Part shown: piece by piece, positions 50,617 to 58,897 of the stretch
How positions within the stretch are numbered: the stretch's first letter is position 1
Layout: the number at the start of each line of letters is the position of its first letter
DNA from: Actinokineospora bangkokensis
GTDB taxonomy: Bacteria; Actinomycetota; Actinomycetes; Mycobacteriales; Pseudonocardiaceae
Length of the DNA: 64,000 nt
Direction: 5' to 3'
NCBI RefSeq assembly: GCF_001940455.1
Contig: NZ_MKQR01000028.1
Span: 528,837 to 592,836, forward strand
Translations under genes and position numbers: made by a program
The notes under the pieces: generated by a model
Told to the model about the DNA's origin: nothing
The model's database searches: none
The model's input: the letters and a program-made list of their open reading frames with translations, nothing else

Positions 50617-51590
50617 TGCTGTCGGTGGCGGGGGTCTCGGTGCGCTACGGCCCGCTGGCTGCGGTGTCCGACGTGGACCTGCGGGTCGACGACGGCGAGG
50701 TGGTGGCGCTGCTGGGCCCGTCCGGCTGCGGCAAGTCCACCCTGCTGCGCGCGGTGGCGGGCCTGGAGCCGCTGACCGCCGGGTCGGTGCGCTGGGACGG
50801 CGCCGACCTGGCCGGGGTGCCCGTGCACCGGCGCGGGTTCGGCCTGGTCTTCCAGGACGGTCAGCTCTTCCCGCACCGCGACGTGGCGGGCAACGTCGCC
50901 TTCGGCCTGCGTATGGCGGGCGTCCCCCGCCCCCGCCGCGACGAGCGCGTCGCCGAGCTGCTGGACCTGGTCGGCCTGGCGGGCTACGGCGGCCGCCGCG
51001 TCTCCCAGCTCTCCGGCGGCGAGGCCCAGCGGGTCGCCCTGGCCCGCGCGCTGGCCCCCGAACCGCGCCTGCTGCTCCTCGACGAACCCCTCTCGGCCCT
51101 CGACCGCGCGCTGCGCGAGCACCTGGCGGTCGACCTGGCCAGGGTGCTGCGGGTGGCGGGCACCTCCGCCCTCGTCGTCACCCACGACCACGACGAGGCC
51201 TTCACCCTGGCCGACCGGGTGGCCCTGATGCGCGCAGGCCGCATCCGCCAGGTCGGCGCCCCCGCCCAGGTCTGGGCCCACCCCGCCGACCCCGAGACGG
51301 CCCACTTCCTCGGCTGCTCCACCGTCCTGCCCGCCGACCGCCTCCACCTCTTCGGCGACGTCCCCTGGCACGGCGACGTCGGCCTGCGCACCTCCGCCCT
51401 GCGCGTCGCCCCGGACGGCGTCCCGGCCCGCGTCCTGACCACCGTCCACCGCCGCGACCACGTCCTCCTGTCCGTCGCCATCGACGGCCTGGGCAACGTC
51501 GACGCCACCGCGGCCATCACCGACCAGGTGGCGGTGGGCACCACCGTGTCGGTCCGCCTCAACCCCGAAGGCGTGGCCCCCGTCGGCTAG
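50616..51590 (+). CDS. thiQ: Thiamine ABC transporter ATP-binding protein
   Basis: A 324-residue ATPase. Walker A is GPSGCGKST (34-42), the Q-loop is VFQDGQLFPH, the signature is LSGGEAQRVALARAL, Walker B is LLLLDEPLSALD and the switch is VTHDHDEAF. A short C-terminal TOBE-like domain follows. It powers ThiBP. ATG at 50616 overlaps the thiP stop by one base. The operon ends here; the convergent ABC exporter operon starts its 3' end at 51928, with hairpin element E between. Confidence 0.93.
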   Translation: MLSVAGVSVRYGPLAAVSDVDLRVDDGEVVALLGPSGCGKSTLLRAVAGLEPLTAGSVRWDGADLAGVPVHRRGFGLVFQDGQLFPHRDVAGNVAFGLRMAGVPRPRRDERVAELLDLVGLAGYGGRRVSQLSGGEAQRVALARALAPEPRLLLLDEPLSALDRALREHLAVDLARVLRVAGTSALVVTHDHDEAFTLADRVALMRAGRIRQVGAPAQVWAHPADPETAHFLGCSTVLPADRLHLFGDVPWHGDVGLRTSALRVAPDGVPARVLTTVHRRDHVLLSVAIDGLGNVDATAAITDQVAVGTTVSVRLNPEGVAPVG

Positions 51591-51698
51591 AACCCCCGTC
51601 ACCCCAAAGAACGCGCCCACCCCCACAAGCCGAACCCGGACAGCATTGCGGGGGAAGGGCGACCACCCCAGGAAGCCGAGCCCGGGCAGCGGGCCCTG

Positions 51699-51844
51699 CC
51701 CGGTTGGGTGGATTCGCTTGGTCGGGGGAGGCGATCATGTGCTACCCAACGGGACGGGCGGGCGTCTTTTCAGCCCGCCTTTTCCCCGCCCGCAGCACAT
51801 GATCGCCGTAGGGGCCCCCGACCAAGCGGATCCACCCAACCGGG
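51699..51844 (+). repeat. 146-bp palindromic hairpin element, copy E (subfamily I)
   Basis: Outer arms 51699-51727 and 51816-51844 pair over 29 bp (30 with the next pair), with one U-G. The inner stem 51731-51743 has a perfect partner. The upstream flank ACAAGCCGAACCCGGACAGC and its repeat at about 51675-51696 are like those of copies A, B and F, but the DnaA-box module is missing. It lies in the convergent gap between thiQ and an ABC permease gene. Confidence 0.9.
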
Positions 51845-51927
51845 CCACCCACCCAAACCCCCGAACCCCCCGGCAAAACCGAGCGGAACCCACTCAACCG
51901 GGCCCCACCTGACAGCCCCCAGCGACG

Positions 51928-52788
51928 TCACCCGTCGCGCGTCAAGGTCCGCGAGAGCGCGATCGAGTACCCGATGACGATGTAGCACGCCGCCCGCAGC
52001 AGCCCCGTCCCCAGGGTGTCCCACGGCACCGGGTCCTGGACGACGGCGGCGATGCCCTGCCAGCTGGTCGTGATCAGCGCCGGGGTCAGCCAGTCCAGCG
52101 CCGGGATCACGCTGAGCACCCCGGACACGATGACCACGCCCAGGCTCACCACGACGACGACCAGCGGGTGCTCGGTCCAGGCGGACATGGCCAGCGCGAC
52201 CGCGGCCACCGCCCAGACCTGCACCGTCACCAGCAGCACGGTCAGCAGCACCCGGCCCAGGCCGTCGAGGAACGGCAGGGTGGTGCCCGAGGTGGTGATC
52301 ATCCCGTCGCCGCCGAGCAGGATGAGCCCGGTGATCGTGCCGGTGACGGCCATCAGCGCGACCGCGAGCAGCGACACCGCCGCCACCCCGAACGCCTTGA
52401 CCGCCACCAGCCGGGCGCGGCCGACCGGCGCCACCAGCAGCCCGCGCAGGGTGCCGTGCGCGGCCTCGCCCGCGAGCGCGTCGGCGGCCAGCATCGCCCC
52501 GGTGAGCGGCAGCAGCATGGCCATCGCCATCGTCAGCGCGAAGATCGGCAGCAGCAGGCCGTTGCCCGCGGCCAGCGAGGCCAGCACGTCGCCGCCCAGC
52601 TCGCCGGGCCCGTCGGCGGTGGCGATCGCGATGCCGATGCCCGCGACCACCGGGACCAGGGCGAGCAGCCCCAGCCCGACGAGGGTGCGCGGGCGGCGCA
52701 GCACCATCCGCAGCTCCGAGCGCAGCAGCCGCCCGAGCGGCGCCCTCGTCGCCCGCCGCAGCGGTACCTGCGCGGTCGTGGCGGTCAT
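51928..52788 (-). CDS. ABC-2 type exporter permease
   Basis: A 286-residue membrane protein with about six hydrophobic segments. A basic N-terminus (RRATRAPLGRLLRSELRMVL RRP) leads into LVGLGLLALVPVVAGIGIA, and a large external loop (ATADGPGELGGDVLASLAAG) follows the first helix. It pairs with the ATPase encoded just upstream (4-nt overlap, ATGA). The pattern resembles exporters for antimicrobial peptides or hydrophobic compounds, but the substrate is unknown. It is the last gene of the LolA-like / ATPase / permease operon. Confidence 0.87.
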   Translation of the reverse strand: MTATTAQVPLRRATRAPLGRLLRSELRMVLRRPRTLVGLGLLALVPVVAGIGIAIATADGPGELGGDVLASLAAGNGLLLPIFALTMAMAMLLPLTGAMLAADALAGEAAHGTLRGLLVAPVGRARLVAVKAFGVAAVSLLAVALMAVTGTITGLILLGGDGMITTSGTTLPFLDGLGRVLLTVLLVTVQVWAVAAVALAMSAWTEHPLVVVVVSLGVVIVSGVLSVIPALDWLTPALITTSWQGIAAVVQDPVPWDTLGTGLLRAACYIVIGYSIALSRTLTRDG

Positions 52789-53786
52789 GACGCCTCCTGG
52801 GGGACGAGCAGCTCGGCGACGTCGGCGTCGACGGCGTCCTCGGTGAGCCGGGCGAACAGGTCCTCCAGGCCGGTGCGCTGCCTGCGCACCTCGTGGACCG
52901 GCACGCCCGCGCGCACCAGGACCTCGACGACCTCGGGCGCGGTGGTGGCGGAGATGTCGACGCGCAGGCCGTCGGCGACCTCGCGGGCCGGGATGCGCCG
53001 GTCGCGCAGGGCGTCCACGGCGGCGACCACCTCGGGGGTGGCCACCAGCAGGGTGGCGCTGCCCGCGTCGAGCAGGTCGCGCAGCTCGCCCTGGGCCACG
53101 ACCGTGCCCTGGTTGAGCACGGCGACGTGGGTGCAGGTGGCCTCCACCTCGGCCAGCAGGTGCGAGGAGACGATCACGGTGGTGCCCGCGGCGTGCAGGT
53201 CGGCCATGATCGTGCGGATCTCCCGGGTGCCCGCCGGGTCCAGGCCGTTGGTCGGCTCGTCGAGCACGACCAGCTTGCGCGGCACGAGCAGCGCCGCGGC
53301 GAGGCCGAGCCGCTGCTTCATGCCCAGCGAGTACCCCCGGTAGCGGCGGGTGGCCGCGTGCGACAGGCCGACCCGCTCCAGGGCCTCGCCCACCGCGGCG
53401 GGGATGCGCGCGGTCGGCAGGTGCGGTTCGGCGGCCGCGACCCGCAGCAGGTTCTCCCGGCCGGACAGGAACGGGTGGAACCCCGGCCCCTCGACCAGGG
53501 CGCCCACCTCGGGCAGCGCCTCGGCCGCCCCGCCGGGCAGCGGGTGGCCCAGCAGCTCCACCTCGCCCGCCGTGGGCACGACGAGGCCGAGCAGCATCCG
53601 GATGGTGGTGGTCTTGCCGGAGCCGTTGGGGCCGAGCATCCCCAGCACCGCCCCCGCGGGCACCTCCAGGTCCACGTTGTCTACCGCGACGGTGCCGCGG
53701 TAGACCTTGCGCAGCCCGGTGGTGCGCGCGGCGGGCGGGGCGGCCGCGGTGTGACCCGCGACCGCCCGCTCGGTCGTCCCGCTCAC
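52785..53786 (-). CDS. ABC exporter ATP-binding protein
   Basis: A 333-residue ATPase. Walker A is GPNGSGKTT (about 52-60). The signature is degenerate, SLGMKQRLGLAAAL, typical of BcrA/antibiotic-type exporters. Walker B is LVVLDEPTNGLDP and the switch is VSSHLLAEVE. A C-terminal extension of about 110 residues follows. It is coupled to the LolA-like gene upstream and the permease downstream by 4-nt overlaps. It may remove a compound sensed by the two-component system divergently encoded at 55062. Confidence 0.9.
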   Translation of the reverse strand: MSGTTERAVAGHTAAAPPAARTTGLRKVYRGTVAVDNVDLEVPAGAVLGMLGPNGSGKTTTIRMLLGLVVPTAGEVELLGHPLPGGAAEALPEVGALVEGPGFHPFLSGRENLLRVAAAEPHLPTARIPAAVGEALERVGLSHAATRRYRGYSLGMKQRLGLAAALLVPRKLVVLDEPTNGLDPAGTREIRTIMADLHAAGTTVIVSSHLLAEVEATCTHVAVLNQGTVVAQGELRDLLDAGSATLLVATPEVVAAVDALRDRRIPAREVADGLRVDISATTAPEVVEVLVRAGVPVHEVRRQRTGLEDLFARLTEDAVDADVAELLVPQEAS

Positions 53787-54901
53787 TTCGCCCCGAGGGC
53801 GTCGACCAGGACCTGCTGCGGCACGGCGCCCAGCGCCACGCGGCCGTCCTCGGCCACCAGCGCGGTGCCGACCTTGGTGGTGATGACCCAGCCGGTGCCG
53901 AAGGCGCCCGAGACCGGCTTGCCGAACTGCTTGACCAGCTCCAGCGCGCTGGTCGCGCCGCCGCGCTGGCCCCGGCCCTCGGCCTTGCCCTCGGTCTTGC
54001 CCTCCGCCTTGCCCTCGACCTTGGCGTTGAGCAGGTCCTGGGGCACGGTGCCGATCAGCACGGTGTCCCAGCCCTGGCCGACGGTCTTCGGCTTCAGCGC
54101 GGCGAGGAAGTCGCGCTGCTGCGCCTGCGAGGGCCGGTGCTCGGCCGCCTTGGCGTTGCCGTCGGTGACCTGGGCGCCCGCGGGCGGGGTGAAGCTGAAC
54201 AGCGACTCGTCCTGGGCGCCCGGCTCGAACTCGGAGAACCCGACGCTGAGCACCGGCTCGGCGGTGCCGTTGGCCAGCACCTCCAGCCGCAGCGGCAGCC
54301 GGGTCTCGGAGTCCACCGCCACCCGCACCTCGCGCAGCAGCGTGCGCTCGGTGGGCTTGGGGGTGAGCACCAGCTGGTAGGCGGGCCGGTCGGCCACCAC
54401 CGCCGTGCCGTCCACCGCGATGGTGGAGTCGGCCTGCATGGTGGTCACCAGCTCCTTGGCGACCCCGGCCGGGTCGGCCAGCTCGGCGTCGGTGCCCAGG
54501 TCGCGCTCGGTGCCGGTGAACTTGACCACCGACCGCTCGCCCGCGTCCCACACCCAGGTGGTCGCGCCGTCGTGCACGACGGTCTTCGCACCGCTGCCGT
54601 CGTCGAGCTGCACCCTGGCCCGGTCCTGGCCGTCGGTGAAGACCCGCGCGGTCTCCCCGCCCGTCGGCAGCCCCGGCAGCGGCAGCCCGAGGTCCTGGCT
54701 GAACGTGAGGCTGCCCGACAGCGCGGGCACGTGGCTGGTCAGCACCGACTGGACCAGCGCCTCAGCGGTGATGTCCGGCAGTGCGGGCGGGGCCTCGTCG
54801 GCCCCCGCGGGCGCGGCCAGCAGCACCAGCCCGACCACCCCGGCGGTGGTGCCCACCGCCGCCACCGACAGCGCTGTCCTCTTGGTGTTCATCCGTGCCA
54901 T
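53783..54901 (-). CDS. Secreted LolA-like / DUF2092-type protein
   Basis: A 372-residue exported protein. It has a signal peptide (about 4-35 with GLVLLAAPAGA-DE), then an MucB/RseB- or LolA-like beta-sandwich (LSGSLTFSQDLGLPLPGLP, TTWVWDAGERSVVKF, RLPLRLEVLANGTAEPVLSV, SLFSFTPPAGAQVTD). A Lys/Glu-Gly repeat (KVEGKAEGKTEGKAEGRG, about 297-315) and a second domain follow. In other actinobacteria such proteins sit in ABC exporter operons as extracytoplasmic binders. ATG at 54901 is preferred because GGAGG lies 4 nt upstream. It is coupled to the ATPase and divergent from the response regulator. Confidence 0.72.
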   Translation of the reverse strand: MARMNTKRTALSVAAVGTTAGVVGLVLLAAPAGADEAPPALPDITAEALVQSVLTSHVPALSGSLTFSQDLGLPLPGLPTGGETARVFTDGQDRARVQLDDGSGAKTVVHDGATTWVWDAGERSVVKFTGTERDLGTDAELADPAGVAKELVTTMQADSTIAVDGTAVVADRPAYQLVLTPKPTERTLLREVRVAVDSETRLPLRLEVLANGTAEPVLSVGFSEFEPGAQDESLFSFTPPAGAQVTDGNAKAAEHRPSQAQQRDFLAALKPKTVGQGWDTVLIGTVPQDLLNAKVEGKAEGKTEGKAEGRGQRGGATSALELVKQFGKPVSGAFGTGWVITTKVGTALVAEDGRVALGAVPQQVLVDALGAK

Positions 54902-55061
54902 CTCCCCTCCGTCGTTCTCTCCCTGTTCGGGGCCACCCGGTGTGCCGACCGGGCCGCCCCGCACCGAGGACACTGCTCCCCCGGAGCTGAGATGGCACTG
55001 AGAGCGCGCCCGCGCCTGAGAGACCGCTGAGAGCGCGGGCGCGCGCGGGCCCGCTGCGGCC

Positions 55062-55784
55062 ATGATGGCAGGCGTGAAGCCTCGGGTGCTGGTGGTCGAC
55101 GACGAGCTCGGCGTGCGCCGGGCCCTGCAGCGCGGGCTGACCGCGGAGGGCATGGACGTGATGGCCGCCGGGGACGGCCCCTCGGCCCTGCGGATGGCCC
55201 TGACCGGCGCGTTCGACGTGGTCCTGCTCGACATCATGCTGCCCGGCCTGTCCGGCTACCGGGTGCTGGAGAAGCTGCGCGCCGAGGGCGTGCGCACCCC
55301 GGTGCTGCTGGTCTCGGCCAAGGACGGCGAGGTCGACCAGGCCGACGGGCTCGACCTGGGCGCCGACGGCTACCTGGTCAAGCCGTTCTCCTTCGTGGTG
55401 CTGGTGGCCCAGGTCCGCGCGGTGCTGCGGCGCGGCGCCGAGGACTCCGGGCGCAGGCTGCGGCTGGGCGCCCTGGTGGTCGACCGGGGCACCCGCGAGG
55501 TCAGCTTCGACGGCGAGCCGGTGGCGCTGAGCCCCCGCGAGTTCGCCGTGCTCGACACCCTGGCGGGCCGGGCGGGCTCGGTGGTCACCAAGGACGAACT
55601 GCTGCGCGCGGTGTGGGGCGACGAGCAGGCCGCCACCCGCAACGCCGTGGAGGTCTACGTCGGCTACCTGCGCCGCAAGCTCGACGCGGTGGGCGCCGAC
55701 GGCATCGTGCGCACCGTGCGCGGCCACGGCTACCTGGCCTCCACCGCCGAGATCGACGCCGCGCTCGACGCGCCCCGCCGCTGA
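55062..55784 (+). CDS. OmpR-family response regulator
   Basis: A 240-residue protein. The receiver has acidic pocket Asp13-Asp14 and phosphoacceptor Asp57 (VVLLDIMLP), with Lys107 in YLVKPFS. The C-terminal winged helix is SPREFAVLDTLAGRAGSVVT, NAVEVYVGYLRRKLD and VRTVRGHGYL. Three in-frame starts are possible (ATG 55062, ATG 55065, GTG 55074); the family N-terminus KPRVLVVDDE fits all. It is followed 4 bp later by the sensor kinase. Divergence from the ABC-LolA operon suggests that this operon is a target, as in antimicrobial-peptide sensing modules. Confidence 0.93.
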   Translation: MMAGVKPRVLVVDDELGVRRALQRGLTAEGMDVMAAGDGPSALRMALTGAFDVVLLDIMLPGLSGYRVLEKLRAEGVRTPVLLVSAKDGEVDQADGLDLGADGYLVKPFSFVVLVAQVRAVLRRGAEDSGRRLRLGALVVDRGTREVSFDGEPVALSPREFAVLDTLAGRAGSVVTKDELLRAVWGDEQAATRNAVEVYVGYLRRKLDAVGADGIVRTVRGHGYLASTAEIDAALDAPRR

Positions 55785-55788
55785 CCCC

Positions 55789-57111
55789 GTGGGCACCACC
55801 CGGGGCCGCCCGCTGGCCCGCCGCATCACCGCCGTCGCCACCGCGGTCACCCTGGTCGTGCTGATCGGGTTGGCCCTGGTCAGCTCGCGCGCGATCGGGT
55901 CGCTGCTGGTCGGCAGCGCGGACGAGGAGCTGACCCCGGCCCTGGGCGCGGCCGTCGCCGCCGTGGCCGCGGGCGACCCCGTCGCCTCGCCGTCGCCCAA
56001 CACCCAGGTGCGCGTCCTGGACACCTCGGGCACCCCGGTCGACGCGGGCCCGGCGCCCCTGCTGTCCCCGGCCGACGTCCGCGTGCTCAAGGCGGGCCAA
56101 CCCGTCCTGCGCACCCAGGACGCCCCGCCCGCCCGCTGGCTCGGCACCGTCGCCACGGCCCCGGACGGCGCCCAGCGCCTCGTCGTCGTCGGCACCGGGT
56201 TGGCGGGTTACGCCTCCGCGCAGGAGGTGGCCCTGCGCTGGCTCGTCGTCGCCGCCCTGGTCGCCGCCGCCGCGGTCGCCCTCGCCACCTGGGCGGCCGT
56301 CCGCTCCGCGCTGCGCCCGGTGGCCAAGCTCCGCGCCGCGGTGTCCCGGCTGGGCACCGGCCAGCGCCTGCCCCTGCCCGAGCCCCGGGAGCTGCGCACC
56401 CTCGCGGGCGCCATGAACGACCTGCTCGACCGCCGCGACGAGGCCGCCGACCGCCTCCGCCGCTTCACCGGCGACGCCGCCCACGAGCTGCGCAACCCGG
56501 TCGCCTCCATCCGCGTCCAGGCCGAGGTCGCCGTCGCCCACCCCGACCCGGACCTGGCCCAGGAGGTCCTCGCCGAGGTCGCCCAGGAGTCCCAGCGCCT
56601 GTCCGCCCTCGTCGACGGCCTGCTCACCCTCGCCCGCTCCGACGCGGGCGAACTCCCCGCCGCCACCGCCGTCGACCTCTCGGTCGCCGCCGCCGACGCC
56701 GCCACCCGCTGCCAGGTCCCGGACGGACCCGCGATCGTCGTGCACCACCCGCCCGCCGCCTGCTGGGTCTACGCCGCCCCCTCCGAGATCGACCTGGTCC
56801 TGGACAACCTGCTGCGCAACGCCGTCCGCTACGCGCGCGCCCAGGTCACCCTGACCGTCCTGGCCGTCGGCCGCACCGCCCGCGTCGTGGTGGACGACGA
56901 CGGGCACGGCATCGCGGAGCAGCACCGCGGCAAGGTCTTCGACCGCTTCTACCGCGTGGAGGACGACCGCGCCCGCAGCTCCGGCGGGACCGGCCTGGGC
57001 CTGGCCCTGGTGGCGGAGGTGGTGCGCAGGCGCGGGGGAGCCGTGCGGGTGGGCGAGTCCCCGGAGGGCGGCGCCCGCTTCCAGGTCACCTGGCGCGTCG
57101 CCTCGGTGTGA
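55789..57111 (+). CDS. Membrane sensor histidine kinase
   Basis: A 440-residue protein. Transmembrane segments at about 15-33 and 150-170 flank a periplasmic domain. HAMP (about 170-215) and DHp with His232 in FTGDAAHELRNPVASIR follow. The HATPase domain has LDNLLRNAVRYA, DDDGHGIAEQHRGKVFDRFYRVED, and the G box GGTGLGLALVAEVVRR. It autophosphorylates and controls the regulator encoded 4 bp upstream. GTG at 55789 was taken as the start. The operon ends here, followed by a DnaA-box companion module. Confidence 0.93.
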   Translation: MGTTRGRPLARRITAVATAVTLVVLIGLALVSSRAIGSLLVGSADEELTPALGAAVAAVAAGDPVASPSPNTQVRVLDTSGTPVDAGPAPLLSPADVRVLKAGQPVLRTQDAPPARWLGTVATAPDGAQRLVVVGTGLAGYASAQEVALRWLVVAALVAAAAVALATWAAVRSALRPVAKLRAAVSRLGTGQRLPLPEPRELRTLAGAMNDLLDRRDEAADRLRRFTGDAAHELRNPVASIRVQAEVAVAHPDPDLAQEVLAEVAQESQRLSALVDGLLTLARSDAGELPAATAVDLSVAAADAATRCQVPDGPAIVVHHPPAACWVYAAPSEIDLVLDNLLRNAVRYARAQVTLTVLAVGRTARVVVDDDGHGIAEQHRGKVFDRFYRVEDDRARSSGGTGLGLALVAEVVRRRGGAVRVGESPEGGARFQVTWRVASV

Positions 57112-57162
57112 GTGCTCGCAGGGATTCCGGGGTCCCGCGGTCCGTCCCACCACCCAGCCGAG

Positions 57163-57258
57163 TTGTCCACAGCCCTGATGCGAGGGTCGAGTTCCGTCGC
57201 TCCCCGCCGGTAACGTTGAAAACAGGGGTCCCCTTGCCCGGGTGACCCCCGCGCCAGC
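57163..57258 (+). repeat. DnaA-box companion module, copy G (no hairpin element)
   Basis: TTGTCCACA at 57163-57171, then GGTCGAGTTCCGTCGC, CCCGCCGGTAACGTTGAAAA and a tail ending GACCCCCGCGCCAGC. It lies in the 261-bp gap between the sensor kinase and mutT2. This solitary copy shows that the module can exist without the palindromic element. Confidence 0.75.
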
Positions 57259-57372
57259 GTGGGTTCGTGGGGTCTGGGCAGTGGCGAAAGGCGACCGTCC
57301 ACCCGGTCGGGCCCACAGCGCAACCCCCCGAACCCCGGCGAAGCCATGCCGGCCCAGCACCCGAGGAAGCAG

Positions 57373-57741
57373 ATGATCGTCGTAGCGGCAGCCATCGTCC
57401 GGGATGGGCGGGTCTTGGCCCAGCAGCGCGCCTACCCCGCTGACGTGGCGGGTCTGTGGGAGTTCCCCGGCGGCCGGGTCGAGGCGGGTGAGTCCGAAGT
57501 GGACGCGGTGGTGCGGGAGTGCCGGGAGGAGCTGGGCATCACCGTCCACGTGGGAGGGTTCCTCGCCGCCGCGCCCCTGGCCCCCGGCAAGCAGCTGCGG
57601 CTCTACGCCGCCACCACCCGGGACGACCCCCGGCCCGTCGAGCACCGGGACCTCCGCTGGGTCGGCGCGGCGGAGCTCGACGGGGTCGACTGGATCGCCG
57701 CGGACCGGGACCTGCTGCCAGGGGTGCGCGCGCTCCTCTGA
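57373..57741 (+). CDS. mutT2: NUDIX hydrolase MutT2-like (CTP/dCTP pyrophosphohydrolase)
   Basis: A 122-residue protein. The NUDIX box GGRVEAGESEVDAVVRECRE followed by ELGI has the full Gx5Ex7REUxEExGU pattern. The C-terminal HRDLRWVGAAELDGVDWIAA resembles M. tuberculosis MutT2 (Rv1160), which hydrolyses CTP and dCTP and oxidised derivatives. ATG at 57373 is preferred because GAGGAAG is just upstream; ATG at 57346 is the alternative. It follows the DnaA-box module and converges with trpS (24-bp gap). Synteny with Rv1159A-mutT2 supports the name. Confidence 0.85.
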   Translation: MIVVAAAIVRDGRVLAQQRAYPADVAGLWEFPGGRVEAGESEVDAVVRECREELGITVHVGGFLAAAPLAPGKQLRLYAATTRDDPRPVEHRDLRWVGAAELDGVDWIAADRDLLPGVRALL

Positions 57742-57765
57742 CAGCAGGTCCGGTGGCGGTGCCCT

Positions 57766-58731
57766 TCAGCCCACGCCCGCCAGCCGCAGGGCCGCGTCCA
57801 GGCGGTGCGCGGCGCGCTCGGCCGCTCGGGCCGCGCCCGCCTTGCGGATCGCGTCCAGCTCGGCGGGGTCGGACAGGAGGTGGAGCGCGCGCTCGCGGAC
57901 GGGGGTGAGCTCCGCGATCAGGGCGTCGGCGACGGCGTCCTTCAGCGTGCCGCAGTCCGGGAAGCGGGTGGCCGCCTCCCACGGGTCCTCGCCGGTGCAG
58001 GCGGCGAGGACCTCCAGGAGGTTGGCGACGGCCGGGCGGGTGTCGGGGGCGTAGGTGACGTTGGTGCCGGAGTCGGTGCGGGCCCGGCGGACCTTGCGGC
58101 GGATGAGGTCGGGGGTGTCGAGGACGAAGACCGTGCCCGCCGCGTCGGGGGCGGACTTGGACATCTTGCGGGTGGGGTCGGTGAGGTCGCGGACGCGGGC
58201 GGCGGTGCGGGGCAGGACGGCCCTGGGGACGGTGAAGACCTCCCCGTGGGCGGAGTTGAAGCGGCGGGCGAGGTCCCTGGCCAGCTCGACGTGCTGGCGC
58301 TGGTCCTCGCCAACGGGGACCTCGTCGGCGCCCTGGAGCAGGATGTCGGCGGCCATGAGCACCGGGTAGGTGAGCAGGCCCAGGCGCACCCCGGCCCGGC
58401 CGTCGCCCTTCTGCTTGAACTGGGTCATCCTGGCGGCCTCGCCGTAGGTGCAGGTGCACTCCAGCACCCAGGTCAGCGCGCCCAGCTCGCGCACCAGGTC
58501 GCTCTGCACGAACACCCGGTCGGGGTCGATGCCGGTGGCCACCAGCACCGCCAGCATCTCCGCGGTCAGGGCGCGCAGCCTGGCCGGGTTGTACGGCAGC
58601 GTCATCGCGTGCAGGTCGCTGACGAAGTACAGGTCGTCGTCGGCGCCCTCGGCCGCCCAGCGGCGGGTGGCGCCCAGGTGGTTGCCGATGTGGGCGCGGG
58701 CGGACGGGGTGATCGCCGAGAGGCGGGTCAC
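57766..58731 (-). CDS. trpS: Tryptophanyl-tRNA synthetase, probably auxiliary inducible type
   Basis: A 321-residue class I synthetase. The HIGH-type motif is HIGN (14-17), KMSKS is at 189-193, and the Rossmann core and anticodon-binding part are complete. It charges tRNA-Trp. The upstream leader encodes two adjacent Trp codons with an attenuator. This matches Streptomyces coelicolor trpRS1, an auxiliary, indolmycin-resistant enzyme regulated by ribosome-mediated attenuation (published). Whether this copy is auxiliary or the only TrpRS cannot be decided from the window. GTG at 58731 follows GAGGAG. Confidence 0.95.
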   Translation of the reverse strand: MTRLSAITPSARAHIGNHLGATRRWAAEGADDDLYFVSDLHAMTLPYNPARLRALTAEMLAVLVATGIDPDRVFVQSDLVRELGALTWVLECTCTYGEAARMTQFKQKGDGRAGVRLGLLTYPVLMAADILLQGADEVPVGEDQRQHVELARDLARRFNSAHGEVFTVPRAVLPRTAARVRDLTDPTRKMSKSAPDAAGTVFVLDTPDLIRRKVRRARTDSGTNVTYAPDTRPAVANLLEVLAACTGEDPWEAATRFPDCGTLKDAVADALIAELTPVRERALHLLSDPAELDAIRKAGAARAAERAAHRLDAALRLAGVG

Positions 58732-58784
58732 GGGGGTCTCCTCGGGGGTTCGGGCCCCGCCCGGGAGACGTGCGCGTGGAACTC

Positions 58785-58808
58785 AGGCCGCCCGGGTCGG
58801 GGCGGCCT
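58785..58808 (-). terminator. trpS attenuator terminator (stem 3:4)
   Basis: 9-bp perfect arms 58785-58793 and 58800-58808 with a 6-nt loop, between the leader peptide and trpS. Segment 3 (AGGCCGCCC type) can also pair with segment 2 (58834-58841) to form an antiterminator. See the leader peptide entry. Confidence 0.8.
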
Positions 58809-58815
58809 GCCGGTG

Positions 58816-58878
58816 TCAGAGCACCAGCGAAGGGGGCCGCCTCAAGGCGGCCCACCAGGTGCTGGTGCGCAAGGTCAC
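58816..58878 (-). CDS. trpS leader peptide with Trp-Trp
   Basis: A 20-residue reading frame from GTG at 58878 to TGA at 58816-58818: MTLRTSTWWAALRRPPSLVL. The Trp-Trp codons (58852-58857) overlap segment 1 of a hairpin set. Segment 1 is GGGCCGCC (plus 58846-58853), segment 2 is GGCGGCCC (58834-58841), and the 3:4 terminator is at 58785-58808. Scarce charged tRNA-Trp would stall the ribosome on segment 1, free segment 2 to pair with segment 3 and allow read-through into trpS. The start has no clear Shine-Dalgarno sequence, so it may be leaderless or reached from the upstream gene. Confidence 0.85.
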   Translation of the reverse strand: MTLRTSTWWAALRRPPSLVL

Positions 58879-58897
58879 GCGGGCAGCCTAGCCGGGA

